Positions 31,698 through 40,237 of a stretch of DNA of 40,629 nucleotides are shown here, in pieces. Made by a program: the position numbers and the translations under genes. The first letter of the stretch is position 1, and each line of letters begins with the position of its first letter. Origin of the DNA: Gammaproteobacteria bacterium (lineage in GTDB: Bacteria > Pseudomonadota > Gammaproteobacteria > Xanthomonadales > Marinicellaceae). The DNA lies in contig JAJRQG010000018.1 of NCBI GenBank assembly GCA_024280395.1, positions 1-40,629 on the forward strand, read 5' to 3'. Under the pieces are notes generated by a model. The model saw only the letters and a program-made list of their open reading frames with translations. It did not search any database and had not been told where the DNA came from.

Positions 31698-33173
31698 ATG
31701 AGCATTAATCTTCAACAACTTTTAATTTTTAGTGGCGCATTCGTATTGGGAATATTTGCCTTTTGGCTTTATATCCGTTCCCGTACTCAATTGATTGTTG
31801 AAAATGAAAAGTCAAAACTGTCTACTGAATTAAAACTCAACCAACAAAAACTGGAAAAGCTCCAGGAATATTACGTTCGGTTGAATAAAAGTGCCAAACA
31901 ACATGAAAAAGACAATGTACAATTCATCGAGAATAACAAAAACTTGACTACTGAGCTTGCAGTAACCAAACAACAATTGCTGCGCTTGAAAGAAATTCAA
32001 GATGAACTTTTTCAACTCAAACAATCTTTAAAAGAAAGGGAAAATGACAACCTGAAAGCCCAAACCGTTATTGCCGAATTACAGACATTAAATAGTCAGC
32101 AACAAAAATCTTCTGATGAGAAATTGGCTTTGTTGAATGAAACCAAGGAAGATCTTAAGAACCAATTCAAAAACTTGGCGAATGAAATTTTTGAAGAAAA
32201 AGACAAGAAATTCTCAGCTCAAAATAAACAAAAATTAGATGCAATCTTAAATCCATTCAGTAAACAACTGGATGATTTTAAGAAAAAAGTAGATGATGTT
32301 TACCACGATGAAGGCAAACAAAGAGCATCTTTGATTACCGAGGTTAAAAACCTGAGAGAGTTGAACCAACAATTAAACAAAGAAGCCAGAAACTTAACCC
32401 AAGCACTCAAAGGCGATAAAAAACTACAAGGCAATTGGGGAGAGTTAATCTTAGAACGGGTGTTAGAACAATCGGGTTTGCGCAAAGGTCATGAATATGA
32501 AACTCAAGGTGGTTTTCGTGACCCAGACAACAATCTGCTCAAGCCCGATGTTGTGATACATTTGCCCCAAGATAAGGAAATTATTGTGGATTCTAAAGTT
32601 TCACTGGTTGCCTATGAAAAGTATGCAGCCGCAGAATCAAAACAAGACCAACAGGAAGCACTGAATGAACATTTAGAAGCCATTAAGAACCACATCAAAT
32701 CATTGAGTGACAAAGACTATTCAGCACTATCAGGTGTAAAGACACTGGATTTTGTATTGATGTTTATCCCCATAGAACCCGCTTTTATGGTGGCATTCCA
32801 GCAAAATGATCAGATATTTGTTGATGCCTTTAGCAGTAAAATTATTGTGGTGACACCGACCACTTTATTGGCGACATTAAAAACCATAGAAAACTTATGG
32901 CGATATGAGAAGCAGAATCAAAATGCGCGCGACATCGCTATAAGGGCTGGCAATATTTATGATAAATTCCGTGGTTTTATCGAAGATATAGAAAAACTGG
33001 GCAAACAATTAGACACCACACAATCCACTTACCACGATGCCCTGAGTAAGCTCACCAAAGGCAAAGGTAACCTAGTCAATCAAGCTCAACAACTGTTAGA
33101 CCTTGGTGTTAAAGTAAAAAAAGAAATCTCCAAGTCTATGTTAGAAAAATCTGAAATTAGTGAGGAAGAGTGA
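31698..33173 (+). CDS. rmuC: DNA recombination protein RmuC homologue
   Basis: 491 residues. One N-terminal membrane helix (about 7-26) is followed by a long coiled coil (about 35-190) and the RmuC domain (about 205-440), with KGDKKLQGNWGELILERVLEQSGL, DPDNNLLKPDVVIHLPQDKEIIVDSKVSL and the later VTPTTLLATLKTIENLWR. The PDVVIHLP...IIVDSKVS stretch resembles a PD-(D/E)xK nuclease core. In E. coli RmuC limits recombination between inverted repeats. The next gene starts directly at its stop (TGAATG), so it leads an operon of three genes. Confidence 0.93.
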   Translation: MSINLQQLLIFSGAFVLGIFAFWLYIRSRTQLIVENEKSKLSTELKLNQQKLEKLQEYYVRLNKSAKQHEKDNVQFIENNKNLTTELAVTKQQLLRLKEIQDELFQLKQSLKERENDNLKAQTVIAELQTLNSQQQKSSDEKLALLNETKEDLKNQFKNLANEIFEEKDKKFSAQNKQKLDAILNPFSKQLDDFKKKVDDVYHDEGKQRASLITEVKNLRELNQQLNKEARNLTQALKGDKKLQGNWGELILERVLEQSGLRKGHEYETQGGFRDPDNNLLKPDVVIHLPQDKEIIVDSKVSLVAYEKYAAAESKQDQQEALNEHLEAIKNHIKSLSDKDYSALSGVKTLDFVLMFIPIEPAFMVAFQQNDQIFVDAFSSKIIVVTPTTLLATLKTIENLWRYEKQNQNARDIAIRAGNIYDKFRGFIEDIEKLGKQLDTTQSTYHDALSKLTKGKGNLVNQAQQLLDLGVKVKKEISKSMLEKSEISEEE

Positions 33174-33569
33174 ATGATAATTAATTCAACCATTCAACAA
33201 TGGCATCAATTCATTCAATCTGGTGACATGAAGATTCTTGATGATATTTTGGATGAGCAAGTGGTTTTTTATTCTCCAGTGCTGCATACACCTCAAAAGG
33301 GAAACAAATTAACCAAGATGTATTTGGGAGCGGCTTATTATGTGTTTAAAGACAATAGTTTTGTCTATAAGAAAGAAGTGATTCAAAATCAACAAGCTGT
33401 TTTAGAATTTGAAACAACAATAGATGGAACTGTTATCAATGGTGTAGACATAATAGAGATTAATGAGGACGGCAATATTATTGAATTTAAAGTCATGATT
33501 CGACCCTTACAAGGCTTGCAAAAACTGCAACAAAAGATGATGGAAATGTTGGAACAAAACAAAACCTAA
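33174..33569 (+). CDS. NTF2-like (SnoaL-fold) family protein
   Basis: 131 residues with the cone-like NTF2 pattern: an N-terminal helix (INSTIQQWHQFIQSGDMKILDDIL), then EQVVFYSPVLHTPQKGNKLTKMYLGAAYYVF and alternating strands with GTVINGVDIIEINEDGNIIEFKVMIRP. Proteins of this fold are small enzymes or binding domains, and no specific role can be assigned. It begins immediately after the rmuC stop codon and is followed one base later by an unknown lipoprotein-like gene. Confidence 0.78.
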   Translation: MIINSTIQQWHQFIQSGDMKILDDILDEQVVFYSPVLHTPQKGNKLTKMYLGAAYYVFKDNSFVYKKEVIQNQQAVLEFETTIDGTVINGVDIIEINEDGNIIEFKVMIRPLQGLQKLQQKMMEMLEQNKT

Positions 33570-33570
33570 G

Positions 33571-34260
33571 ATGAAACCAAACAATCAAAATTCGAAAGTT
33601 TTTGAACTCAATGAAAACTTTAAAAGGGAATTGACACCTATCATTATTATAATTTTTATATTAATCAGTTTACTTTCTTGTAGTGCTAAACCTGGCATCA
33701 CTAAACCCTCCAAACAGCTAAAGTCGCAAATTGGTCAGGACAACTCTATGGAAAGCCATAGAAAAAGCCCTATTGATTTACGTGCAAAAAACACTTTTTT
33801 TGTTCAAAACAAAAAAGCTTGGTTTGAGTTAAAAGAGCTCATGGGCAATAACTTGATGAGTATACGAAAGCTGGGGATTATCGATTGTAGTGGTTATGAT
33901 AGAAACTCTGTAAAATTAAGATTTATTCAAGATGTTACTTATAATATTCTCAATCAGCCTTATCGTTGGTTTACTTATCAAGCCAAAGATGGTTTGTGTA
34001 TCGAAAGCTTAACATTCGACAGAGGAGTACAAAAATCATATCTCCTCAGTTTAGAAGACTCAAGAGTGTTGCTGTCCGCAGCTAAAGGTTTTCATTTTAA
34101 TGAACTTGGGTTGAAATCACCAAAGATTTTATCAAAAAGAACCATATTTTGGAATATTAATGGAACACCTTGTGGTGGTAGCCAAACTGTTTTCTATAAA
34201 GACAGGTCTATTACAACAAGCAAGTGTGAAGAATATATTTCTTACAAATATGATGATTAA
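33571..34260 (+). CDS. Membrane-anchored or lipoprotein-like protein of unknown function
   Basis: 229 residues. A hydrophobic segment at about 22-36 (TPIIIIIFILISLLSC) ends in a possible lipobox LLSC (Cys about 37), after an unusually long polar N-region of about 20 residues. The true start may be further downstream, but no better ATG exists before the segment. The mature part has three Cys (about 105, 148 and 210), enough for a disulfide, and no family I recognise. It is co-transcribed with rmuC and the NTF2-like gene. Confidence 0.6.
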   Translation: MKPNNQNSKVFELNENFKRELTPIIIIIFILISLLSCSAKPGITKPSKQLKSQIGQDNSMESHRKSPIDLRAKNTFFVQNKKAWFELKELMGNNLMSIRKLGIIDCSGYDRNSVKLRFIQDVTYNILNQPYRWFTYQAKDGLCIESLTFDRGVQKSYLLSLEDSRVLLSAAKGFHFNELGLKSPKILSKRTIFWNINGTPCGGSQTVFYKDRSITTSKCEEYISYKYDD

Positions 34261-34264
34261 AATT

Positions 34265-34306
34265 GGCTTTATAGTTTAAGGGGTTAGACAGCATAGCCTT
34301 TTTTTT
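34265..34306 (+). terminator. Possible weak terminator after the rmuC operon
   Basis: GGCT (34265-34268) pairs with AGCC (34295-34298), with a few further AT pairs after a small bulge, followed by eight T. The short stem makes this uncertain. Confidence 0.35.
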
Positions 34307-34321
34307 GACAGGATTAAAACT

Positions 34322-34338
34322 GATGAGCAAGGCCCATC
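34322..34338. repeat. REP-like short palindrome
   Basis: GATGAGC-AAG-GCCCATC, followed by CTACAAAAA. Read on the other strand this is TTTTTGTAGGATGGGC, a form resembling the extragenic GTAGG-TGGGC repeats seen in many gammaproteobacteria. It lies in the presumed leader of the cyclophilin mRNA. Only one clear copy is in the window. Confidence 0.4.
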
Positions 34339-34352
34339 CTACAAAAAATATT

Positions 34353-35249
34353 ATGATGAAAATCAACTTATTAATAACCATAACCATGTTGCCTCTGTCC
34401 TTTTATATAGCCGCTAAGGAAGTACAATTACTAAAAACTCCCTATCAAATTATTGCTGGAGCACCAGATACAGACTGGAGAAGTCTTGATTTAAACAATA
34501 CTTTGTATATCACATTAGAAAGCGGCACGGTGGTTGTTGAACTGGCGCCTCAATTTGCCCCGAATCATGTGGACAACACCAAAAAGTTGGTTCGAGAAAG
34601 CGTATTTAACAACACCAGTTTTTATCGAGTTATTGATGGTTTTGTGGCACAAGGAGGGCCTGCTAATCCAGAAAAAACTTCTCAACCAAAAAATGGTAAA
34701 TTGACTATTGATGGAGAATTTACCGCTGCTCAACAAAAGCCTTTTGAGTTTACATCACTGGATAATTTTGATGGTTATGCTGATGAGGTGGGTTACGTCG
34801 GCGGTTTTGCTGTCGGACGTAATAAAAATAAAAAGACAAATTGGTTGCTGCATTGTTATGGTGCATTCGCCATGGGACGGGCCAATGAGGTTAATAGCGG
34901 GGGTACAGAACTTTACATCGTGATTGGTACAGCTCAACGCTATTTGGATAGAAACACCACAGTATTTGGCCGAGTGGTTTCTGGCATGCAGCACATTCAA
35001 GCATTGAAACGCAGCACCACATTAGCAGGAGAAATAGATGTAACTAAGGGTAACAATATCATAAAAATCCAAGTAGCCAGTGATTTAAAACCCGAACAAT
35101 TATTGCCCTTGCAGATCATGAAAACCAATTCGAACAGTTTTAAGGCTCTTATTCAATCACGTAAGAACCGCAACGGAGAATGGTTTGTTTATCAACACAA
35201 TTATATTGATGTTTGCTCGGTTGCGGTTCCTGTTAGAATCCAAAAGTAA
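34353..35249 (+). CDS. Exported cyclophilin-type peptidyl-prolyl cis-trans isomerase
   Basis: Chosen start ATG at 34353 (or 34356); an upstream TTG at 34305 would add 16 residues across a REP-like palindrome. The product of 298 residues has a signal peptide (INLLITITMLPLSFYIAA). The cyclophilin fold spans about 40-220, with VVELAPQFAPNHVDNTKKLV, FYRVIDGFVAQGG, FAVGRNKNK and IVIGTAQRYLDRNTTVFGRVVSGM. The active-site Arg in FYRVIDGF is conserved. A C-terminal extension of about 70 residues after the domain is unusual. It probably folds or isomerises periplasmic proteins. Confidence 0.87.
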   Translation: MMKINLLITITMLPLSFYIAAKEVQLLKTPYQIIAGAPDTDWRSLDLNNTLYITLESGTVVVELAPQFAPNHVDNTKKLVRESVFNNTSFYRVIDGFVAQGGPANPEKTSQPKNGKLTIDGEFTAAQQKPFEFTSLDNFDGYADEVGYVGGFAVGRNKNKKTNWLLHCYGAFAMGRANEVNSGGTELYIVIGTAQRYLDRNTTVFGRVVSGMQHIQALKRSTTLAGEIDVTKGNNIIKIQVASDLKPEQLLPLQIMKTNSNSFKALIQSRKNRNGEWFVYQHNYIDVCSVAVPVRIQK

Positions 35250-35270
35250 TTTTGAGGCACCTCTAATCTA

Positions 35271-37127
35271 TTATTGCTGCCACTGTATCGTTATATAACC
35301 AGATAAATCAGGAGTGTTGTAACCATTAATAATTTGATATTCTTCATCAGCAGCATTTTCGATTTTTGCAGAAACCTTCCAGTGACTATTAATGGTATAA
35401 GCCGCTCGTAAATCAATCACCGTATAGCCATCCAATTCAATGCCGAAATCTGGGTTTTTAGAGGCGTAACGAATACTTGAACCGATTGAAAATTGATTAA
35501 AAAACTTGTCAATGCTCAGGTTCAATTTGTTGTCAGGTCGGCGCAATAAAGGTGTATTGGTTTGGTCGTTGTTGGTGTCTTGTACAGTTGCATTGATATT
35601 CAAATTTAAACCATTGTGGCTGTAGTTATACTCAGATTCCAAACCTTGAATAGTTGACTCATTGACATTTACGGGTTTAAAAGTCGGACCTTGAAAATCC
35701 ACTAAATTGTCAATTTTGTAATAAAAGGCATTAAAAGACAATTGTTGAGCCTCGCTTATTTTTACTTTCAAACCCATTTCAAAATTGATGGATTCTTCAG
35801 GTTTCAAGTCAGGATTACCCTCAAATGAGAAGAAGTTAACAAATTCACCCAGCTCAGGTGAAAAAATAATGGTTTGAAATTGTGGAGCAAACAATTCGTT
35901 TAAATTGGGCGCTTTAAAGGCTGTTCCTGCGGAAACATTAAATCGAACACTGTCATTGATTTGATAAGCCCAATCTAAATCTGCCGATGTATCGCTGCCA
36001 TAAACACTGTTGTCATCATAACGGACACTGGCAGAAAGAATGTGCTGATTGAACCTGCCACGCCAGTTGGCGAAAACTGCAGAATTGTTTCTTGAATTGC
36101 TGTACCTTAGTTGTTGGATTAGAACATTGGTAAAATCTGCATCTTCTTGTCGATAGGTAGCTCCAAACCCCAAATGATGATTGCCAAAAGATTTATTCAG
36201 TAACCAATCAAAGACAACTCTATTGGATTGAAACCCGTTGGAAAAAACTTTGGTAGTTAATGAATTTTCGTTGTACCCCACAGCTAATTCTGAATTCCAA
36301 TCATTAAATAATTTGGCTTGCCATTGAATTCGTGCTACGCGTTCTTTGGTATCAGAATTACCCACATTATAAAATGAATCAAAATCTATATTTCCTTTGG
36401 ATTCTAAATAGTTGAAATTCAACTTTCCATTGTCTAAATTTAAACCTGCTTTTAAATTTAAACTTAAATTTTCATACCCGTCATTATCAGGGTTAAATCC
36501 AAAGAAGTTGTTCTGGTTGGTGGCAGAAAAGCCATCTGTCTTTTGGCTACCAAAAACTAAACTATAATATCCGCTATCATTGGCATTGCCATAGCCCAAA
36601 TCAAAATTGTGTGTACCAAATGAACCAGTCGTATAGCGGACATAGGCTTTTTCCTGTTTACGAGTGATAATATTTATCACGCCACCAATGGCATCTGACC
36701 CATAATAACTGACGCGAGTGCCGCGCACAATTTCTATGCGCTGAATCTGTGAAACCGGTAAATGTTCCCAAGCAAAACTGCCTGTGAATGAAGAGCTGAC
36801 ACGCATACCATCAATCAAAACCAAAGCATGAGTGGAGTTGGTCCCACGCATAAATACACTGGTAGCCGAACCATTTCCTCCATTTCTTGCAACATCAATG
36901 CCTTTTTGTAATGATAAGATGTCAATAATCGAGTTAGCTTGTAGGTTCAAAATATCATCACGATCGATAATAGACATTGAAGGAATGACATCGGTTTTAT
37001 TTTGTTCATAACGGGAAGCTGTCACCGTTGTTGAGGCTTGCTGATAAACTTCATTGCTAGATTCTGCTTTGACATTTACAGAAAATATTAACATTGCCGA
37101 TAGCGGCAAAATACTTGTGCTTTTCAT
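35271..37127 (-). CDS. btuB: TonB-dependent vitamin B12 receptor BtuB
   Basis: The start is the ATG at 37125-37127, with GGAGAAA ten bases upstream; the longer frame to 37148 begins with GTG and adds seven residues before the signal. The product of 618 residues has a signal peptide ending ...VNVKA, a TonB-box region (TTVTASR), a plug domain to about 150 (SVFMRGTNSTHALVLIDGMRV, IQRIEIVRGTRVSYYGSDAIGGVINI) and a 22-strand barrel. It takes cobalamin across the outer membrane. A cobalamin riboswitch in the 5' leader confirms the substrate. The last residues are WQQ rather than the usual terminal Phe. It is convergent with the cyclophilin gene. Confidence 0.92.
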   Translation of the reverse strand: MKSTSILPLSAMLIFSVNVKAESSNEVYQQASTTVTASRYEQNKTDVIPSMSIIDRDDILNLQANSIIDILSLQKGIDVARNGGNGSATSVFMRGTNSTHALVLIDGMRVSSSFTGSFAWEHLPVSQIQRIEIVRGTRVSYYGSDAIGGVINIITRKQEKAYVRYTTGSFGTHNFDLGYGNANDSGYYSLVFGSQKTDGFSATNQNNFFGFNPDNDGYENLSLNLKAGLNLDNGKLNFNYLESKGNIDFDSFYNVGNSDTKERVARIQWQAKLFNDWNSELAVGYNENSLTTKVFSNGFQSNRVVFDWLLNKSFGNHHLGFGATYRQEDADFTNVLIQQLRYSNSRNNSAVFANWRGRFNQHILSASVRYDDNSVYGSDTSADLDWAYQINDSVRFNVSAGTAFKAPNLNELFAPQFQTIIFSPELGEFVNFFSFEGNPDLKPEESINFEMGLKVKISEAQQLSFNAFYYKIDNLVDFQGPTFKPVNVNESTIQGLESEYNYSHNGLNLNINATVQDTNNDQTNTPLLRRPDNKLNLSIDKFFNQFSIGSSIRYASKNPDFGIELDGYTVIDLRAAYTINSHWKVSAKIENAADEEYQIINGYNTPDLSGYITIQWQQ

Positions 37128-37174
37128 GGTTTTTTCTCCATCGCCCACCGCGATTGTATAATTAAAGTGATATT

Positions 37175-37354
37175 ACAGGCAGGTCTCCGGACTTAAAAGA
37201 TGGCATTTATCGCCTTCCCGAACAATGGAATTGTTCAGTGGCATAATTGATAAATGTATAATTTATTACCGTTACGGGGGTAGTTCTGGAATTGAATACA
37301 TTGTTCTCACCAGATTCCCTTTTCACCGAAAGCATGCTTCCGACACCTATAACA
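37175..37354 (-). promoter_or_regulatory. Cobalamin riboswitch upstream of btuB
   Basis: Read on the minus strand the leader runs from GTTATAGGTG near 37353 through AAAAGGGAATCTGGTG and the core ACTACCCCCGTAACGG to the B12 box AGTCCGGAGACCTGCCTG at 37193-37176. These blocks occur in the order and spacing of the AdoCbl riboswitch class. Adenosylcobalamin binding should lower btuB expression, probably by masking its ribosome binding site. About 48 bases separate the B12 box from the start codon. Confidence 0.93.
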
Positions 37355-37360
37355 AGACGA

Positions 37361-37389
37361 ATTTTAACCCCACAAGCCTGACTATCCAA
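37361..37389 (-). promoter_or_regulatory. Promoter of the btuB riboswitch transcript
   Basis: TTGGAT (37389-37384) and TAAAAT (37366-37361) are separated by exactly 17 bases on the minus strand. Transcription would start at about 37354, at the first conserved block of the riboswitch. Confidence 0.7.
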
Positions 37390-37503
37390 TAACAATGGGT
37401 GAAAATACTGGGTTTTAGCCCTTTTCATGACTTATAATTACTTGTATCTAGGGTTTTGACTTTAAAATCAGTATAATTCCCGCTTTTTTAATAGGATAAT
37501 ATT

Positions 37504-38052
37504 ATGGGTTTAAGACACGTAGCTGTTGGGCATGATGTTCCAAACGATATTAATGTAGTCATCGAAATACCTATGAATGGTGAAGCGGTAAAATACGAAG
37601 TAGACAAAGATTCAGGTTTGATTTTTGTGGACCGTGTGTTAAATACCTCTATGCGTTACCCGTGTAACTATGGATTTGTGCCACACACTTTGTGCGGTGA
37701 TGGTGATCCTGTAGATGTATTGGTTATTATGCCAACACCATTATTGCCAGGCTCGGTTGTTAAATGTCGTCCAGTTGGTGTTTTAAAAATGACTGATGAA
37801 GCAGGAGAGGATGCTAAAATTGTGGCAGTACCTGTTGGAAAAGTGACCAATCTTTATAGTGATATCGAATCAGTAAGAGATTTACCCAGTTTTTTAACCG
37901 ATCAAATTTCTCATTTCTTTGAGCATTATAAAGATTTAGAGAAAGGTAAATGGGTAAAACTTGACGGCTGGGGTGGACCTGAAGAAGCAAAGAAAGAAAT
38001 TTTGGATTCTGTAAAAGCTTTTGAATCGACCAAAGATAAACCACTTTTTTAA
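37504..38052 (+). CDS. ppa: Inorganic pyrophosphatase
   Basis: 182 residues of family I soluble pyrophosphatase, which drives biosynthesis by splitting pyrophosphate. Conserved blocks are [31 protein letters not shown] and the signature [11 protein letters not shown] with its metal-binding Asp residues, then EDAKIVAVP and [17 protein letters not shown]. The length is typical. AGGA at 37493-37496 precedes the ATG and a TATAAT lies at 37472-37477. tsaB follows after eight bases and is probably co-transcribed. Confidence 0.97.
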   Translation: MGLRHVAVGHDVPNDINVVIEIPMNGEAVKYEVDKDSGLIFVDRVLNTSMRYPCNYGFVPHTLCGDGDPVDVLVIMPTPLLPGSVVKCRPVGVLKMTDEAGEDAKIVAVPVGKVTNLYSDIESVRDLPSFLTDQISHFFEHYKDLEKGKWVKLDGWGGPEEAKKEILDSVKAFESTKDKPLF

Positions 38053-38060
38053 GGATACAT

Positions 38061-38717
38061 ATGATATTACTTGCCATTGATACCGCTACGGAATGCTGTT
38101 CAGCAGCTTTGTGGGTTGATGGCAAAATGTATCATCGGTCGACAGTTCAAGCACGATTACATGCAGAGTTAATCTTGCCTTTTATCGATGAACTGTTGCA
38201 AGAAGCCTCTATCAAAAAACAAGATATTCAAGGATTTATTGTTGGGCATGGCCCCGGTGCTTTTACCGGTGTTCGTATTGGTGTTGGGGTGGTCCAAGGA
38301 TTGGCATTGGCACTAAATGTTCCTGTCGTTGCTGTTTCTAATTTAGAAACATTGGCCTTTCATGCTTATAGTCAACTCAAAACGACTGAAGAAAGAACCA
38401 TTGTTGTAGCTACCGATGCACGAATGAATGAAGTCTATTGGGCTCGGTATACTATTAATAACTCTCAAATATTAAGCAGGGGGGATGAGAGAGTTTGTGG
38501 TGCAAGAGGTGTAGATTTATCTGCTTGTGATGCGTATATCGGGAGTGGGTTTAGTGTTTATCTCGAATTACAAAACTATGTTAGTCAACATCCAATGCCT
38601 TTTGAAACCCACGTCTATTCTCAAGCACAAGACATGATTATGATGGCGAAAGATAATTTTGAAAACTTGGCTACTTCAATTGAAACTATCGAACCTGTTT
38701 ACCTACGGGAACCTTAA
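38061..38717 (+). CDS. tsaB: t6A tRNA modification protein TsaB
   Basis: 218 residues of the TsaB/YeaZ family (ASKHA fold). The N-terminus MILLAIDTATECCSAALW and the VGHGPGAFTGVRIGVGVVQGLALAL segment (about 62-86) are diagnostic. TsaB partners TsaD and TsaE to transfer the threonylcarbamoyl group, made by TsaC (encoded at 15015-15569), onto A37 of ANN-decoding tRNAs. It starts eight bases after ppa, and its stop overlaps that of the convergent GGDEF-EAL gene by four bases. Confidence 0.92.
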   Translation: MILLAIDTATECCSAALWVDGKMYHRSTVQARLHAELILPFIDELLQEASIKKQDIQGFIVGHGPGAFTGVRIGVGVVQGLALALNVPVVAVSNLETLAFHAYSQLKTTEERTIVVATDARMNEVYWARYTINNSQILSRGDERVCGARGVDLSACDAYIGSGFSVYLELQNYVSQHPMPFETHVYSQAQDMIMMAKDNFENLATSIETIEPVYLREP

Positions 38718-40237
38718 TTTTTATTTGGATTGTCGTTGAGATATTCATCAATAGGCCTGGGTATTCCAATATAATTCCCTTGTAAATAATTAAACCCCAT
38801 TTTGATTAGTTTATTGGCTGTTTCTTCATTCTCTACATATTCAGCCACGGTTTTCATTCCCATCACATGACCAATATTGTTAATTGAGCTAACCATTTCT
38901 TCATCAATAGGATCATCTAAAATATCACGGATAAAAACACCATCTACCTTTAATATATCAACATCTAAGTTTTTTAAATAACTTAATGAAGATAAACCGC
39001 TTCCAAAATCATCCAAGGAAAACTTACAACCAAACTTTTTAATTTTATTTATAAAATCATTGGCTGACTGTAAATTTGAAATGGCCATGGTTTCGGTGAC
39101 TTCAAAGTGAACCCTTGAACCATCAACCAGATTATCCTCAAGTAAACTTATTATCAAGTTTAGAATGGTATCGTCACCTAAAGATTGCCCTGATAAGTTA
39201 ATTGAAAAGTGTGTGCGCGAATGAAATGAATGGATATGTTTAGACAGCCACTGGAAAGTATGGCTAATTATCCAGGTATCTATTTTAGTAATTAAATTAT
39301 AGCGTTCAGCAGGAGGTAAAAATACGCCAGGTAAAATGATTTCGTTGTTGTCGTTCAATCGAACCAGAATTTCATAATGGATATGATTGGCCTTGTTACT
39401 TGTTGGCTTAATAGGTTGCGCATAGAGACAAAACAAATCATTTTCTAGGGCTTTTGTTAGTTTGGGAACCCATTGCATTTCTGCATTTTGTTTCAATAAT
39501 TTATCATCTTGTCCTTGGTATAGGTGGATCCTATTTCTTCCTGCATTTTTTGCCGTATAACAGGCAATATCCACATTTTTTTGAGCTTCTATGTAAGAAA
39601 TGGTTTCTCTATTAATGATGACAATGCCAATGCTCGCAGTTACTGTGAACAACTTGTCATCCCATGGAAAATGAAACTTATCAATTAAACTGAGTAGTTT
39701 TTCTGCTTTTAATTGTGCTTGAGCATTGGTACAATTTTCAATCAAAAAACCAAATTCATCCCCTCCTAAACGTGCTAAGGTTTCTCCTGGCTCAACTGTT
39801 TTCAATAATAAAGTGGAAATTTGTTTAATCATTTCATCGCCAGCAAGGTGACCTGCTGTATCATTTATCACTTTGAATTGATCTAAGTCTAAAAACATCA
39901 ATGCATGTTTTCTTTTTTGGTTTTTTGCACTTTTTACTATGCGTTTTAACACCCTGTTAAATTCAACTCGATTGTATAAACCTGTTAATGAGTCATGCTT
40001 GGCGATATATGAAAACCGCTCAGAATTTTTTGTTTCGTGGAACAACTGGCTTTTTGTGCGCTTTATTTGATTGAGTAAATAAGAATTATGTTCAAATGTT
40101 TCATTGGAGTTGAGTTGATATTTTAGGTTTTTCTTAACCCGTGCAAGTAAGGCGTTAGTGGTTTTTGTTTGGCGTTGTAATTGTATTTTTAAATCAATAA
40201 TTTGATTCTCCAGTTCGGCTTTTGTAAAATCATCCAT
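38714..40237 (-). CDS. Soluble GGDEF-EAL cyclic-di-GMP protein
   Basis: The start is the ATG at 40235-40237, preceded by GGGGAAAA; this gives 507 residues. An N-terminal coiled coil (about 1-75) has no membrane helix or sensor domain. The GGDEF domain (about 80-245) keeps GGDEF intact at 158-162, but no RxxD inhibitory site precedes it. The EAL domain (about 260-500) has EIL in place of EAL, plus NLSG, EVTETMA, LDDFGSG, LKVDGVF, TVAEYVE and LQGNYIG, so the metal and catalytic residues look complete and phosphodiesterase activity is likely. It overlaps the end of a FIST-type gene by eight bases, suggesting that FIST signals control it. Confidence 0.9.
   Translation of the reverse strand: MDDFTKAELENQIIDLKIQLQRQTKTTNALLARVKKNLKYQLNSNETFEHNSYLLNQIKRTKSQLFHETKNSERFSYIAKHDSLTGLYNRVEFNRVLKRIVKSAKNQKRKHALMFLDLDQFKVINDTAGHLAGDEMIKQISTLLLKTVEPGETLARLGGDEFGFLIENCTNAQAQLKAEKLLSLIDKFHFPWDDKLFTVTASIGIVIINRETISYIEAQKNVDIACYTAKNAGRNRIHLYQGQDDKLLKQNAEMQWVPKLTKALENDLFCLYAQPIKPTSNKANHIHYEILVRLNDNNEIILPGVFLPPAERYNLITKIDTWIISHTFQWLSKHIHSFHSRTHFSINLSGQSLGDDTILNLIISLLEDNLVDGSRVHFEVTETMAISNLQSANDFINKIKKFGCKFSLDDFGSGLSSLSYLKNLDVDILKVDGVFIRDILDDPIDEEMVSSINNIGHVMGMKTVAEYVENEETANKLIKMGFNYLQGNYIGIPRPIDEYLNDNPNKN

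Noticed and set aside
31416-31718. Acidic minus-strand ORF opposite the Ser/Arg-rich lipoprotein end
   Set aside because: It is antisense of a repetitive low-complexity coding region, with no start context of its own.
37207-37428. 73-codon minus-strand ORF upstream of btuB
   Set aside because: It runs through the conserved blocks of the cobalamin riboswitch and the btuB promoter, so it is an accidental open frame.
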